DNA from: Conoideocrella luteorostrata
Lineage: Eukaryota; Ascomycota; Sordariomycetes; Hypocreales; Clavicipitaceae
Assembly (NCBI GenBank): GCA_032433595.1
Contig: JASWJB010000078.1
Location: 1-64,000 of the forward strand
Direction of reading: 5' to 3'
Length of the DNA: 64,000 nucleotides
A model generated the notes under the pieces. It was not told where the DNA came from. It saw only the letters and a program-made list of their open reading frames with translations, and ran no database searches. Positions 1 through 13,176 of this stretch are shown in pieces (positions within the stretch are counted from its first letter, which is position 1; each line of letters begins with the position of its first letter). Position numbers and translations under genes: made by a program.

Positions 1-155
1 AGAAAATCGGAAAGACACACACAAAGGAATCATCGTATTGTCACCCATCTCCTTCAATTCATGCGCACACACACATGCTTACCCAATCCCGGTCATTGTG
101 TCTCAACTGTTCCTTCTCGCACAAGTCCCTTGCATCCCCTCCTATTCATTCATTT

Positions 156-3100
156 CTAAATTTCGTGTCGATTCTGACTCAGTGGTATTGCGCCCTGAAT
201 CTCCTCCATGTCTTCTATTGTGTCGTTAAACACTTTACTGAGGTTACCGACAACCCTGTGGCGGTTCCACTCATGTCTGGACTTCCAAATCTCGTCCATC
301 AACTCTCGGTTGATTTGCTCCATCTGTTCAATTGTGCAGCCCGATGTGCCGTCGGTCAACAGGTACAAGAGATTTTCGATCGCCCCCTCTACGGATGGAG
401 GCTGCGAGGGAAACGAGCCTGAATAACGACCAGATTGAGGAGGTTCTTGTGATTGAGGATCCTGTGAGGCTGGTGCTCCGAGAGCGTCCTCGCCCGATTG
501 ACCGCTTGACTGTCGAGCTTGTGATTGCAAAGAGATCGAACTATCAGTCAAGTTGGTTCCCGGCGCAACTATGCCTCGCGCAAGTGCATGAGCCTGAGAG
601 TGCATCCAGGCATCATCACTTGGCGTAGCCTGGCTGAGGGGTACCAGCGTGTCTGGAATTTCCCCGTCGTTGCCGCTCTCGCCGCTCTGCTGAGCTCCAT
701 GGTTGCCATTTGTAAGTTGAGTGCTAAAGTTAGAGGATCGGTGAGTAGAAGGATCCGACGTCTTAGTGGACGAGGCGTCATTAATCACTGCTGATGGTGA
801 TACTCCTGGTGGCAAAGAGGTGACAGCCGACTTTTGCGATATCTGTGTCATGCCAGTGTGTTCCTTGATGGAAGAACTTTCATCAGACTTGGCTGGCGGC
901 CCCATGACGGACGCCTGAGTCGCCTGCGTAGCTTGGGTCAGCCCCTCGACACCACTCATCTGGACATCTTCTCCTTCCTTTGATGCTCCTCCTACCCCAT
1001 TGCTCGAATTCGCAGCCCCTTTTCCGTTCTCATCATGTCCATTGGACAAAGGACTTCGAAGTTCGAAGCGGGCAGTAGTGCGAGATCCAGGTACAGGCTC
1101 ACCCAAGGTAAGGGGCCCTTGTGAATCGCTATCATTAGCTCCTCCAAGATCGGATTGAACGCGCTCCAGAATTGACTGCATTGCTTTGCGCTTTCGCTCC
1201 TTCTCTGCAACGAGGGCGGCTCTTTGGACCTGACGGCGATGTAGACCTTCCCAATCGACGTGTGCAGAGTTGGTTTCGATGCTAGCGACGTCCACCTCCA
1301 CATTGCTCAGTAGTTCATTGGCCTTGAGAGTACGCTCTTTATCTCCAATATTTCTAGCGTCCTTGGCAAGGGTCTTGATATCAAACAAGAAGTCCTTCGG
1401 TCTGGCATAGAATCCATTTGACAAGCGTTCCTCAATAGTGGTCGTCTCGAGATTATAGTAGCACTTTCCAGTGGTAGTGTCACGGAGTACGTCATGGCCG
1501 TGCTTGTCTTTGACAATCTCGAACGGTCGGTGTACGCCTTCTGCAATGTCAGGTCGCACGTAGTTCGGATCAGATTCCGCAAATAGATAGTCGATCTGGC
1601 TCTGAGAGATGACCGGTTGTCTGAACTTCTTGTACTTTCGGTTAATCTGGTCCATGATTGGCTGCAGCTGGATTTTTAGCGCATTGAGAATCTGATGGTC
1701 TTTTCTCTTCAACATCTTAGCCTCTTCCTTGGTAGGTGCTTTGGGTACAGTTGCTGGGGCAAGAGGCAACTCCTCCAAGACACGTTTCTTCCGATTCTCT
1801 GGATCAGGGAACTCTGCAGGCTGCTTCTTGATGTAGTCGAGAGTTGCAGAGAAGTACTGCATTCGATTTTCCTAAGCGAGGTCAGAACGGGTTCAGTTGT
1901 TATAAAGAATGAAATAAAAAAAAAACTCGATAAGAATAAAGTAGCAAAACAATGAAGAAGAGAAAAATGAAAAAAGTGTCATGTTGCACACTCACCTTTT
2001 CCGGTCGTGTAATTTCCATCCGATTCTTGCGGGAGTAGCCAAATAGATCACACAACAGCCCGTCTGGAAGTTCATCCTTGCCGCAATCTGCAGTCGCAAG
2101 AACAAGTACAGGATCCGTTGGTGGGATAGATCGCAACATAGTCTGGAAGGTGATGAGAGCCACGGTATTAGTTAGTGTGGCATACCAAGCGTCTATGTTT
2201 GGAATATAGATAACACTGGGTTTATGTCGCCTAATTTCCGTGAAGAGGCCGACGATGACTTGTTCCATGGGCTGCAATCATTTCGTTAGTAGCTAGTCAT
2301 CTCGAAATGTCCTTCTAACATGTGGTTTTTTGTTTTCAAATCTTAAATTCGGGGTTGACTTACCCGTCCGTCCGCGAGAAGTGCTGGCAAATCAAAATTC
2401 TGGACATGAACGCCTTCAAAGTAATGCAAGATGGCGGATGCAATGTAAGTTTGGCCCATACCTTGGCAGCCGTATATGAGAAACCGAGGCCTGAAAACGC
2501 GAGAACGCTCAAACTCTTGTTGCATAGCTTCACGACCAAAGCCATGGTCCGCGTCTTGGTATTGTTCGTACATTGCCTCTTCCAGTGCAGTTGTTTTCTT
2601 TTTTCTCGGTAGCAGTTCATCCAACAGTCGCTTCGCATCGCCGAATTGACTCCGCAGAAGCGGCTCCACAGCCTTGGGCAGAGGTTTCGCTCCAGAAGTC
2701 GCTGACCGCTCTGACGACGGAATGAGTTTCTTGATGGAGATCATGAAGTCAGAGGCATGAACACTAATCTTGTCCGGGTCAACAATGAGCTTCTCTGTCG
2801 AGCTGTATATCTGCGGATAAGTTCGCTGGATAGAATTGAGAGCTGCTTCAGTGCACAATGCCCGCAAATCGGCACCACCGTAGCCCTTTGTTTTTTCGGC
2901 AAGTGAGGTCATAAACTGCGGTGAAAGGCCCCAGTCCTGGGTGTGGATATTGAGGATAGACCGACGGCCCTCGATATCTGGGAGTGGGAAATAGAATTCT
3001 CTATCGAAGCGGCCAGGTCGTCGAAGGGCAGGATCGATATTATCAGGTCTGTTGGTAGCACCAATCACGATGACTTGTCCACGGCCGTCCATGCCGTCCA

Positions 3101-5225
3101 TCAAAGCTAGGAGGGTCGACACAATGGACGCATGAATCTGCTCCTGCTTGCTGGACCGAACAGGGGCTAGGCCATCAATCTCATCGAAGAATATGATGCT
3201 GGGCTGTGTCTTTCTAGCCTCTTCAAACAAGAGTCGTAATTGCTTCTCAGCCTCACCAACCCACTTGCTCAGAGCGTCAGCACCCTTGCGCATATAGAAT
3301 GAAATTTTGCGGCCGCCAGAACCGACAGAATTAGCCAGGGCGCGAGCCAGTAAAGTTTTACCAGTGCCTGGAGGACCATGGAACAAAACTCCACGAGGCG
3401 GGGTGACATGGAACTTGGCAAAGAGCTCAGGGTACAGAAGTGGGAGCTGAACCATCTCCTTAAGCTGATCAATGTGGCCTTGTAAGCCTCCAACCTTGCT
3501 GAAATCGACGTTCAGGTCGACGCCAAGGGGGTCGGCATCGGCAAGAGCCTTTCTATCCTTAATCTTACCAACATTGGGGGTTGCTTCAGCATTCAAACCC
3601 GGTGCGCCTGGCAACAGGCCACCAGTGGGAGCCCCAGAAGTTGGCGTCATACCCAAGTTCCCGGCAACACTCGAACGATGTACCATTTCGTCGTCACTGC
3701 TGTCTGAATCAACGCCCCCAGCCGCTCCGGTGCCCCAAGGTCCGCTGAGAAGGGCACCGCCTCCTCCACCACCACCAAATGGCCCGAACGTGGTGTTGAG
3801 GTTTCGTTCCCATCCAAGACTTGCAGCCCCTCTGCGTCGACGGGCCGGAGTAGGAGCCTGGTCTTCCAACTCCTCCTCCTCGATGTTAGCAGCAGTCAAT
3901 GGCGGCATGTAGTAATTGACTCTGGCACGAGCCCGGCGGGATTCTTGGTAAACAATAGGAGACTCGTCTCGAGCTCTTCGTCGTCGACCTCGAGACGACT
4001 GTCGCAATTCTCGCGCCTCTTCATTTAATTCATCCAAGTCAAAATCAAGCTCCTCATCGCCAGACGCATCGCCACGACGGGAGTTTCGCGCGCTGCGCTT
4101 GTTTGTCCTCCCTCTAGGTGTAGGACTCTCCATATCGTCAGCCTTGTTTTGCGACATTACCTCATCCTCAGAATCGTCTCCAGGTTCAAAGTCACTACTA
4201 GGTTCTTGAGTGGACTTCTTTGAGCGACCACGTGTCAGACGACGAGATGCAGTGGCCGCAGCCTCCTCCACATTCTCTTTTTCTACCTTGCCCGCTGCCT
4301 CCGCAACTGAAGCCCGCGATGCACGAGTCCTACGCGTAACAGGAACGTCGTCATCATCGTCATCGTCCACAGCAGTAGTAACAGCAGGAACAGGAGTGGC
4401 GTCATCTTCTTCATCATCCACGTGGGCCTGTTTTCCCTGTTCGGCATTGTCATCGACTTCGACGTCAGCCATGTTCTCATCGTCGGGTTCCTTCTTCTCA
4501 GCGGCCCGATATTCGTGCGAGAGCTCATCCGGTTCATCCACATCGTGAGCAGCGCGACTACTGCTTTCCTGCGTTGCTTCATCAATCGTTTCCGGCGCTG
4601 CGTGTAATGCTTTTGTCGAGCGAGAGTGTCGCCGGGCTCGCGAGTAAGCTTCAGGGCTGCGGCTACGAGAGTCGCGAGATATCATAGCGTGCCTACCAGA
4701 ATTAGACAACTCCACGAACTCTTCTGCATCCGCGGTACTAGCACGGGTTGCTCTCCGTGTGACGACCCCCGAAGCCGTCTTGGGCACTTTGAGCTTGACA
4801 AGTCTCCTCGTTGATGGTGCGTCTGAGTCCTCCACCTCCTGGCCAGCGGCGTCCGAGTCAGCTACAACATCTGCGTCTGCATCCTCGTCGGCACTGCTTT
4901 CCCTGTAATTATGTTGAGTCTGAGCCGCTTTTCTGGTCCGACGCCCTGCCGCATTTACTGGGACTTCCTCATCGTCCGAACCGTCCTCAGCAAGGGAGTC
5001 ATATTCTGCCATGCTATCAGACAAGATGTCCCCGTCGTCGTCGATATCAGAACCTCGATAGTTACGGCCCCTTTTCCTACCGCCGCTAGATCGAGATCCT
5101 CGTGATGGTCGGGCCTTCTTGGAGCTTCTTGGAGCTCTCACATCCGAAGGGTCAAAGTTTTCGTCTTCGGAATCGGATTTGTTGGGATCGAAATCCTCCA
5201 GTACTCTCTTCCGCTTGCTGACCAT
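156..5225 (-). CDS. YTA7: Yta7/ATAD2-type AAA ATPase with bromodomain-like region
   Basis: Nuclear chromatin factor; in yeast, Yta7 binds histone H3 and controls histone-gene expression and H3 levels. I read three exons, 5225-2364, 2271-1996 and 1871-156, with both introns in phase 0 (GTAAGT and GTGAGT donors), giving about 1617 aa. The N-terminal ~500 residues are acidic and basic low complexity with poly-Asp runs. The first AAA module has Walker A GPPGTGKT near residue 616, Walker B IIFFDEIDG near 675 and the RPGRFDREF box. The second AAA module (from about residue 915) is degenerate (GCQGMGQT; VIYIPNID) and is completed only after splicing exon 1 to exon 2. A bromodomain-like region lies at about 1100-1235 and lacks a clear acetyl-lysine-binding Tyr-Asn pair. 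The Ser/Gln/Thr-rich tail is disordered. The protein is longer than yeast Yta7 (about 1380 aa). The ATG at 5225 begins MVSKRKRVLEDFD, typical of the family. Identification is firm; exact roles are inferred from homologues. Confidence 0.95.
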
Positions 5226-6386
5226 CTTGAAATTGAATGCAGCCTTGAAAGAAGTTTGACCTAGGACCGATGCAAGGAGAAGCGTGTGGTTCCTTTAAAA
5301 TTATCAGAGGTCGACTATTACAAAGCGACAGGTCAGTTTTATCAGCACGTCTCACAAGCACCAAAGAATGCGATTTCGTTTCAGGCAAGGTACCGCTCAT
5401 GAACGCCAGACGAACCAAGAAGCCTCTTCTCAATGATGCTGCAGGATGCATAGCCACATGGGACAGTGCTCACCTTGGTCGCTAAGCGGCGCGAAATGAT
5501 AAAATAGTTCACGGCATGCATGAATAAGCTGCACGATGGAGAAGGACCTGAGTAGCTCCGCAATATGTAAAGGAAAGGGATGCCAAAAGCAAATTCGTTC
5601 CAGGCCAGGATATTGTTGACTTAAAAAAAATAGATGCCAGAGCAATGGATGCAATATCTAGACAAGACAAAATAACGACGATGGGCGTTGATGGGAAGCA
5701 CCCGACCGTTGGACAGTTGAAATGGTTGATGCGCGCGTCGCCCTCGCGGACAGGCAGGCTGGAGGGCGTCAGCGCGGGAGCAATTAGTTAGTAGGGCGGC
5801 GGCCAAACCACCGCCTGGGGCGACCTCACGTGCAGGCGTGGAGCGACTGGCGAATGGCATTAGTCCAATCTTGCAACTGCGCCCAGAAAAGGCTCCACAG
5901 CTGTCGCCAAAAGCTGGCAAGCCACGTCCAGCAAAGCGCGACAGCGCCATGAAATCGCATCCAGCTTCATTCAAATATTTACGAAAGATGTTTTACGCAG
6001 GATCGGATTTTTTTCGAATACACGCCCACCAGGTGAGCTTTAGTGTTTCCGAGCAGATGACTCCTATTTGGCCAATTTCGCGCTCTGTTTGGGAGTGTTT
6101 ACAACTCCGAGGAGTCAGCAGGAAGTTTTCAATCCTAATTTGCAAAATCTCAGATCTTTGTCAAGGATAAGATCTATTTCCCCGGCATCTGCAAATGCCA
6201 TGACGCCATTGTCGCGGCTCTGTCCAAGCTCCACGGTTGAGGCTGGCAGGTGTTCGACGGGCGACGACCGCTTGTCCCACAATGTCGGCTTGCCGTCGGG
6301 CGGCGATTTGGCTGATATCGGGTGCTACCAGGTGTCGGCTCGAGTCCACAGCCTGATCGAGGCTGTTGTGCGGTATCCTTAGGCAT

Positions 6387-6413
6387 GCATCCAGGCATCC
6401 AGGCATCCAGGCA
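6387..6413. repeat. 8-nt tandem repeat (GCATCCAG), about three units
   Basis: Three consecutive, nearly perfect copies of an 8-nt unit in non-coding DNA. No function is evident; it is probably a simple minisatellite-like slippage product. Confidence 0.7.
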
Positions 6414-7553
6414 ATTAGCAAAGTGACGGAGGCTAGTGTACACACCAGCCACTACTCCAGCCTCAGTTAGTGGAGATGGGAGACGGGAGTTCTCTTCGGA
6501 CATAAATGGAAATACTACGGCGACCGCTGGACGGCACGGACTGAGGTGATGAAGATCATTGATGCTGCGGAGTTCTCCGTTGCAAGATTAGGGATGATCT
6601 AGAGACCCTTTGTGATTTTCGGTGTCACCCATGAGAAGTGATTGTTCGTAAAGCATCGAGTTACTTAGCGTTGCGTCATCTCACAAGAAACTCGGCACGA
6701 CGCCGAATTGATCAAGCTCTGCCTGATCTCCTGCCTACCAATGACTGCAATAGCTATCACTACTCCAGGCTCGAACACCGTCGAAACCGTCCAGCACAGG
6801 CAATAAATACTTTTACCACATTGATATGGCCCCTTGCACTGACACGGCTGCTCCGAATGAGCATCGGAAGCTAACGTATCCCACGCGACGTATCGAGCAG
6901 TTACTCGGCCTCAGAGCAAGTCCTAGCCGCCCCAGAAACCTTTTGCAAGTCGTCGAAAATGGCCCAATAACCCACCTCGTCAACCATCTTGCGTCAAGTA
7001 TCGTGGGACCTTTGACTCACGCACCCAAGCGTCACCTACTAAGCAGCCAGGCAGCCAGGTGTTCCTGGGGGTGGTAAGAAGCTTGGCACTCTGGGGTCAT
7101 CACTTCGAACCAACCAGCGACGAAGGCACGACCTCAACCAACGAAGAAAACTATGGAGTATGGGTTGCTTGACCTACTAGTACATGTAGGCTCCGTTTAC
7201 TCCATAACGTCGTGGGGAAGACCGCCCAGTTGCCCTGTAGGGCCAGCTAATGGATGGCCAAGGCGGGTACGGAGTAGACGAGAGAGAGTTGATGGTGGTT
7301 CTCCGCACCACTGTACAAGGAACCCGACAACCAGACCACAAAAACCCAGTGGAATCTGGCTGCCTTGTGAACGCTACCACCAATCGGCCAGCCCGCCATC
7401 TTCATCGCGCACAGCGTACCCCAGTGCCTTCGACCATGGCCGGCATAAGTGGCCAATCCCCCCCGTCAGACACGGCGGGACTGCTGACCTCAGCCCAATT
7501 ATGCAGGCCGAAGCCATGTTTCTCGTGTCAAGCAACTGAACCTTTATGTGTCT

Positions 7554-7577
7554 GTACTCCGTACTCCGTACTCCGTA
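7554..7577. repeat. Tandem GTACTCC heptamer array (three units)
   Basis: Three head-to-tail copies of GTACTCC followed by GTA. This is the longest tandem version of a heptamer that recurs through the non-coding DNA of this window and is described in the findings. Confidence 0.85.
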
Positions 7578-8126
7578 GAAAGTTAGCGATAAGCAGTTGA
7601 CAGCCAGGAGTCTACGCCGGTGACTGGTGTGGTCCAGGACTCACTCGGACTCGCTCCACGTCGCCCGTTCCTACCCAATCCCGTGCTAGTCACGGCTCCA
7701 TGGCTGGTGATCTATTGTTGGCACTATCAGCAGAGGCTGAAATGTGACGACCATCTCGGCCCTTGAGCACACAAGACGGTCGTTCTATTAAAAGCCCAGT
7801 ATGGCCCCCATCCACACATCTTTTTTGTCGTTCAAAGTGTCCTCTTTTCAAATCATCATTTTGGTCCTTCCTTGATTCCCTTACACTGTAGGACTTCCTT
7901 ATTCGCGATAAGGAAGATCCCAAGAGCTACCTGCGCACCTGGTTGTGCCGCCGGACGAGGCGTCTGATTTCTTAGCAGTGACAAAGACAGCCAACACACA
8001 ATCCAATATTTAAGTAACCTCGTCCGGCCATTTGTTGCCCTGTGTAAGGCCCTTTATCGTCAATCACTTGCATTGCATAATCATCGTCCAATACACAGCA
8101 TACGCTGTCTACCGCCTCTTTTCACC

Positions 8127-8546
8127 ATGAATACGAACAGCTCTACTCGAGCTGCTCGCCCGCCTCCCCTTAACCTGGCATCCCTACCGCCCAGCAAGTT
8201 CAAGTTGGACAGAACCAACACGGCCGACTCTGATGCAGCATCCACTCTTAACAGCAAGGTAAACAAAATAACCCATTGTACTCCTCTGCAATCCTCTGCA
8301 CCACCACTCTGGACGGAAAGAAAAGGGGGCAAAAGAACTGACTGTTACCAGCGGGCAGGGTCATACTCCAGTGCGGCATCCAGCTCCGGCTCATCATCTT
8401 TCCCCTCCTATCGCAAGTCATCCGGCTTCATCAAGTCTACTCCGACGGTTAACGTCCACTCCACCTGCGGCCGTCACACAGATCAACTGCTGTTTAGTGG
8501 GCCCTCCCTGAAGGATCTTGCACGATCGATCAAGAAGAAGTTTTAA
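8127..8546 (+). CDS. Small disordered protein, function unknown
   Basis: I do not recognise this family. The ATG at 8127 sits in a good context (TTCACCATGA). A likely intron, 8259-8351 (GTAAAC donor, CTGAC branch point, TTACCAG acceptor), joins 44 codons to 64 codons for a 108-aa protein. The intron is 93 nt and has no in-frame stop, so retention would also give an open 139-aa form. The protein is rich in Ser, Pro, Thr and Lys, with no signal peptide or membrane segment. It ends in a more ordered-looking part, CGRHTDQLLFSGPSLKDLA, followed by a basic tail SIKKKF. That CGRH...LF block could be a short conserved motif, but a database search would be needed. It converges with the regulator gene at 8843, 296 bp away. 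Confidence 0.6.
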   Translation: MNTNSSTRAARPPPLNLASLPPSKFKLDRTNTADSDAASTLNSKVNKITHCTPLQSSAPPLWTERKGGKRTDCYQRAGSYSSAASSSGSSSFPSYRKSSGFIKSTPTVNVHSTCGRHTDQLLFSGPSLKDLARSIKKKF

Positions 8547-8842
8547 GCGGTCCTTTCCAGTCATACAAACAATTGTATATTACTGATCCGCAATCGTTAC
8601 TGGCTGGTACGGAACGAAGTTTTTCACGACTTTATGATTACGGCAAAATTAATTCCATAGCTTTGATGCATGGGAGCTGTGGGCGGATAAGAGATATTCG
8701 GTGTAGAATGCAGAAATCGAAAGATACCCGATAGCTGTGGACGTTGAATCTGGAAAGCTATATATAATTAATAAAATTTATGAATCTCAATGAAATAGTT
8801 CAACGCTTACGCTTGGGCCACTTCATAACTAATACACAGAGG

Positions 8843-10520
8843 TTACTGTACGCCAATTCCACCATTGTCGGTCCTCGGCTCAGGATACGACTTCTTATCT
8901 GTCGCCGCATACGTCTTCGCAAAACGATCCAACACTTTTCTTATCCATAGCTGCGATTTCACACTCGCAAATTCATACGCTATCCTTATCCCAAATCCAA
9001 CCCTGTAGGGGCCCATGGTCCCTGCACCCACCGTCTCAATAGATCGCAAGATATTATATACCAGCTCGCTCCGAGACTCTGCAACATCCTCAGGCCATTC
9101 GCACTGGACCAGCGCCTCCTGCAAGATCAGCAGACTTGCCCAGTAGCCAATGTGAATGGATCCCATCCAAGGAGTCTGGTATTTTAGAACAGTGTCAAAC
9201 AGCGAATCCGGATCTGTGGACGGTATGTCCACCCCAAGCGGCGCAAAGTTTTTAAATTTTTCATGCCACTGGCTGAATAGCCTCCTGCACTCTATAGCTC
9301 GGAGTGCAAGGGCGACAATCTTGACGTCGCTGGGCTGTTTGAACGTGCCCATGGTCTTGGACTCACGAAGAACGTATGCTGGTGCGAGAACACTGGGGAT
9401 TTCAGCGAGACGTTCAAAAAACTCGTCGATAACGTGGATCATGGCGACGCGATGTTCCGGTGGGTGAAGAAGGTGGCGGCCCCCGTCTCGTATGACGGGT
9501 TTCCATTCTGGTCTTGACAAGAAGCAATGGTCCCCAGATGGGAAGAACATGTCACCCATGATCTTATGTACGATTGTCAGCTTGTTGGTATATCGTCGTT
9601 CGCTACATAGTGGGATGAAATGAAATGGAGCAGCAGATACGTTGAATTTGAAAAAAAAAAAAAGAAGTTCAACTCGTTAAACCTACCAAAACGCCACGAA
9701 AAGCCAAGATCATCGAGGCATCCCATCCTTCTGCATGAGTTTCTGCACCGCGCTGCTCCATCAGCGTCCCGATGCCTCTGGCGTGCATCAACCAAGAGTC
9801 CGATGAGTTTGTTCCCGCAAACAACTGTCACCAATATAGAGTCAGCATGATTCCCTACATTGCGACTAAAACCATCCCCGCATCCAACCAAGTTTTTCTC
9901 ACCTCGAACACGCAAAGCAACATGGCCGAGCACAATGTCTCTGACGCCTTCCACTCCGTAGCATGCCGTAAGCTAGCCTGCAGAGCCCCCAACGAAGATA
10001 TATATACCGTCCTGCTCCGTGCAATTAGGCCCTCATCTTTATTCTCCTTGCCGAGGAGATGCATAGCCAACGAGCACATGGCCCCATCCAACACGAACCT
10101 TGACCCCAACTTGTCCAGCTCACACCAGGATAAAAACCCAGTCACGTCGGCCTTGGAGATATTTGTTGTGACCGAAGCCACGACGGTGTGAACATATTCC
10201 GCTCTATTGGGGCTCGGTGAGCGCAGAAGAGTCGAAAGCGTGGAATCCGAGGCAGGGGGCCACTGGTTTGTCTGTGTAGATGTTGGCAATGTCAGAAATA
10301 GCGATGGCTCATTACTGTCCGATGTACTCTGGGTGACGGCGCCATGCTTCTTCCGCTGTCGGATGACATGTTTGCCTGTGACGAACTTGAGGCCGCGATC
10401 ATAACCCGGGCATTCAGTACCGTATTTTCGGCAGTTGCCGCACTTTGGTCGGGTTTCATCACATTTGACTCGTCTCTTTCGACAAATATGGCATCCCGTG
10501 CTGCGTGGTACCCCGACCAT
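8843..10520 (-). CDS. Zn2Cys6 transcription factor (491 aa)
   Basis: Fungal binuclear-zinc-cluster regulator. Three exons, 10520-9903, 9824-9687 and 9562-8843, all joined in phase 0, give 206+46+239 aa. The zinc cluster is at the extreme N-terminus, with Cys10, 13, 20, 27, 30 and 37 in CHICRKRRVKC...KCGNC...EC. The middle and C-terminal part resembles the fungal-specific regulatory region, with the family-typical HARGIGTLMEQRG segment encoded almost entirely by the small middle exon; this supports the splice model. The second intron (9686-9563, 124 nt) carries a long T-run on the coding strand just before the branch point. Target genes are unknown. The neighbours do not form a cluster: small protein on one side, a 9-kb gene-poor region upstream. 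Confidence 0.88.
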
Positions 10521-13176
10521 GATGCTTGTGTCTCTTGACGCCGAGATCGCCCCCCCCTCCCCCCCTTCCCCTTCCCCACGGTCCAGACGTGAGGCAGCTT
10601 TATTACAAATACGTACTGTAATTACAATATGTGGTTTCGGTGCTTTGGGCTGTGGTTTGCCAGATATAGCATTAAGGTTGGAACGTTGTATCCCGTATTT
10701 ATTGTGTGACAGCTTGAAACACGACAGCTTTGAGGCGCAAAATCCCTTTTTGAGTGATCGAGACTTTGGAGCGGCCGATGTTGCAACCGGGCCGGTGTTT
10801 GTGGGTATCGAACCACAACCGCAGCCTGTTGTGAATCTGGGAATCCTGGGGCGGGCCTGTTGTTGGGTAACGCGACAGTTGTGAGCAAAGCGCGGTGTTC
10901 CCGATATACACTACGCCGTTCTGCGGTACATGAGCTGCTGGAGTATGACGCGCATGACGGAGTGCGTATGCGGTGCTTTCATTACGGCCAGCAAGTGGTC
11001 TCAATGGGACCTCCTCCCCGTGAGATACATTAACAACGAAATCATACGGCCTTTGCCAGCGGATGAGCTGAAGCCAATCGGTGGAGTCACGTGTGTAGCA
11101 GCTCAGATACCACGGACCGGCCGCTGTAGTTAGGGCTGTCACCACCCCTGTGGAAGAACGCTGAGGAGCACCCAAAATGTACTCGGTATTATTTAATACG
11201 CTCGGGAGACAAGAAGGCAGCTCCATTCGATATGATATTCTTCCCAAGCAGAGGGCGCTTTAAGACTCAAACGATGTTTGTCGGTGCTCCCTCCCTGTTG
11301 GATTTGCTCCCATGAAGATCCACACGCCTGTTCTGAATACGAAAATACAGCACGCTAGCGTGGACAACCTCGTATAAGACTAATATATCCTGATTGGCTG
11401 CTACCCCGAATTGAAATCGTAACTCGTCCGGCTCTCAATCTCGACCCGTTTTCGCGTCAGGCTGCATCCTTCAATTGTTGTCAAACTCAACCGACGTCGC
11501 GCTGCATTTCGCTAGGTCTCACATAAAAATAAGAGTACACCGCTGGAGATGCAATAATGACCTCAATTGTCAACGGCTGAGTCTGTTCGGCTAAAGAGAG
11601 TGTGTCTCAGTATACAGATTCGGCTCTGAGATAACTGCGACCTTTTCTTTATCTGTGACATCCATCCCATCTCCGAGTCCCATTCCTTCCAAATCAGTCA
11701 CCAGTTCTATATAACTATTGAGTGGAGCTTCTGCACTCTATGTTTTCTCAGCCGCGTCACGGAGTACGGAGTAGATAACTCGTTTGTCCATCGGGGATGC
11801 AGGGAGAGTAAAATACCCCAACTTCGGTACGGGGAATGCTCGCATTGTTTTGCAAGCCCGAGTACTCCGTACAGTCTCGACGTCCGGAAACAACGTTTCC
11901 GTACGACTCGACCTGCCATGCCTGCGTGTCATATGTTCTGTCGACGCATCTCATGTTAATGATTTAGGTGACAGTTACAACCCATTACCGCTCGAAAAAG
12001 TAGCAGCTGAAAAAGCAACTGTGCTCGAAATGTTTCATTTCCCTCACGGGCAGCATTTCCCTACCCTGTAAGGACTAGCACTTTTCTGGAAACCCGCAAA
12101 TGTTCCTGCGACACAGATCGCGATAATCTACAATGGAACCCGGCTTAGTTGGAGCAGGGCATTGTTTGAGAATGACAGGGGCCAGGCTTGACGAGCCAAA
12201 TTGGTAAAGCAGTCGGAGGCTCTAATAGTAGCAGAGGGACACTCACGCTGTCGGACCGTAACATGACAAGCGATTCGTGTTCGATAAAGACCAACTCCGA
12301 TATAATCAATACATTGTTTTATTGGAACCTGCACCATTCACATGATTGATCGGCCGATGATAGCCACTAAGGTGACACAACCAATATTCGTACGTGCGTC
12401 TGGTGCAGAATGAGTGGTGCTTGCGTACGGATCCAACCATCATCGCTTGCGAGCCAGAGTGGCAAAAGTTGCATGCAACATGCATGTGAAGTCGCGTGTG
12501 TCAATGACAAATTTTTGACAACCAACCAAATGCCCCTCGATTTTATGGGAATTTATACAAGATCATTGGAGCACACAAAGAAGAGAATATCGGCTCACCC
12601 ACAACTACAAAAAACATCGAAGCCTCTCACCAGCCGATAGATCTGGTATCTGTACGGAGCAGCATATGTGTCAACGTTTCGGACGTTTTCTGAGCCTCGC
12701 AGCACGAATTAAAGTGCCACTAGCGTATTCCGAGGCAAATACTGGATTCAGCTGCGTTGGTAATGGCAATTGCTGCCGGATAAGCATCGAGCGAGCGTAT
12801 TCGCCATCATGCTTTTTGATTCGTGGAGCCCCCCAACAAACAACCACGGATACTTTCTGCAGGAGAATGGCTTAGGAATTGGTCATGCAAAGCTGCTGCC
12901 GAGTTGCGACAGTCAGAAGTACTGGGGCACCCACGCAAGCTATGCAAATATTGCAACACCAACAGCCTCCCCCTTCCCCTCCCCCTCGGGGTTTGAGGAT
13001 TCAGCGGCCAGCGACGGATCATACGGTCGAGATGAAAGGACACATGCATTTTAGAGCTATAGGTATCGCTTCTCATCATGCATGGCACTAAGGCTGCTTT
13101 CATGTACAACATAATTGCCTCAGTGGCACCGAAACTGCACGCCATAAACATGTACACACTGATACTCCATACGTAC

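Larger units (their letters stand above)
5226..8126. other. Intergenic, no gene seen
   Basis: A 2.9-kb stretch between the start of the Yta7 gene and the small protein gene at 8127. Open frames here are short and mutually overlapping, and none shows a recognisable motif or credible splice structure. It holds an 8-nt tandem repeat (unit GCATCCAG) at about 6387-6413. It also holds copies of the GTACTCC heptamer, one at 7267-7276 and three in tandem at 7554-7577. The last few hundred bases are presumably the promoter and leader of the 8127 gene. Confidence 0.5.

Noticed and set aside
10699..11247. 182-codon minus-strand open frame, longest in the 10.5-19.8 kb region
   Set aside because: No recognisable motif, no signal or domain, odd composition, and it lies in the likely promoter of the Zn2Cys6 gene on the same strand. 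Not supported as a gene without expression or similarity data.
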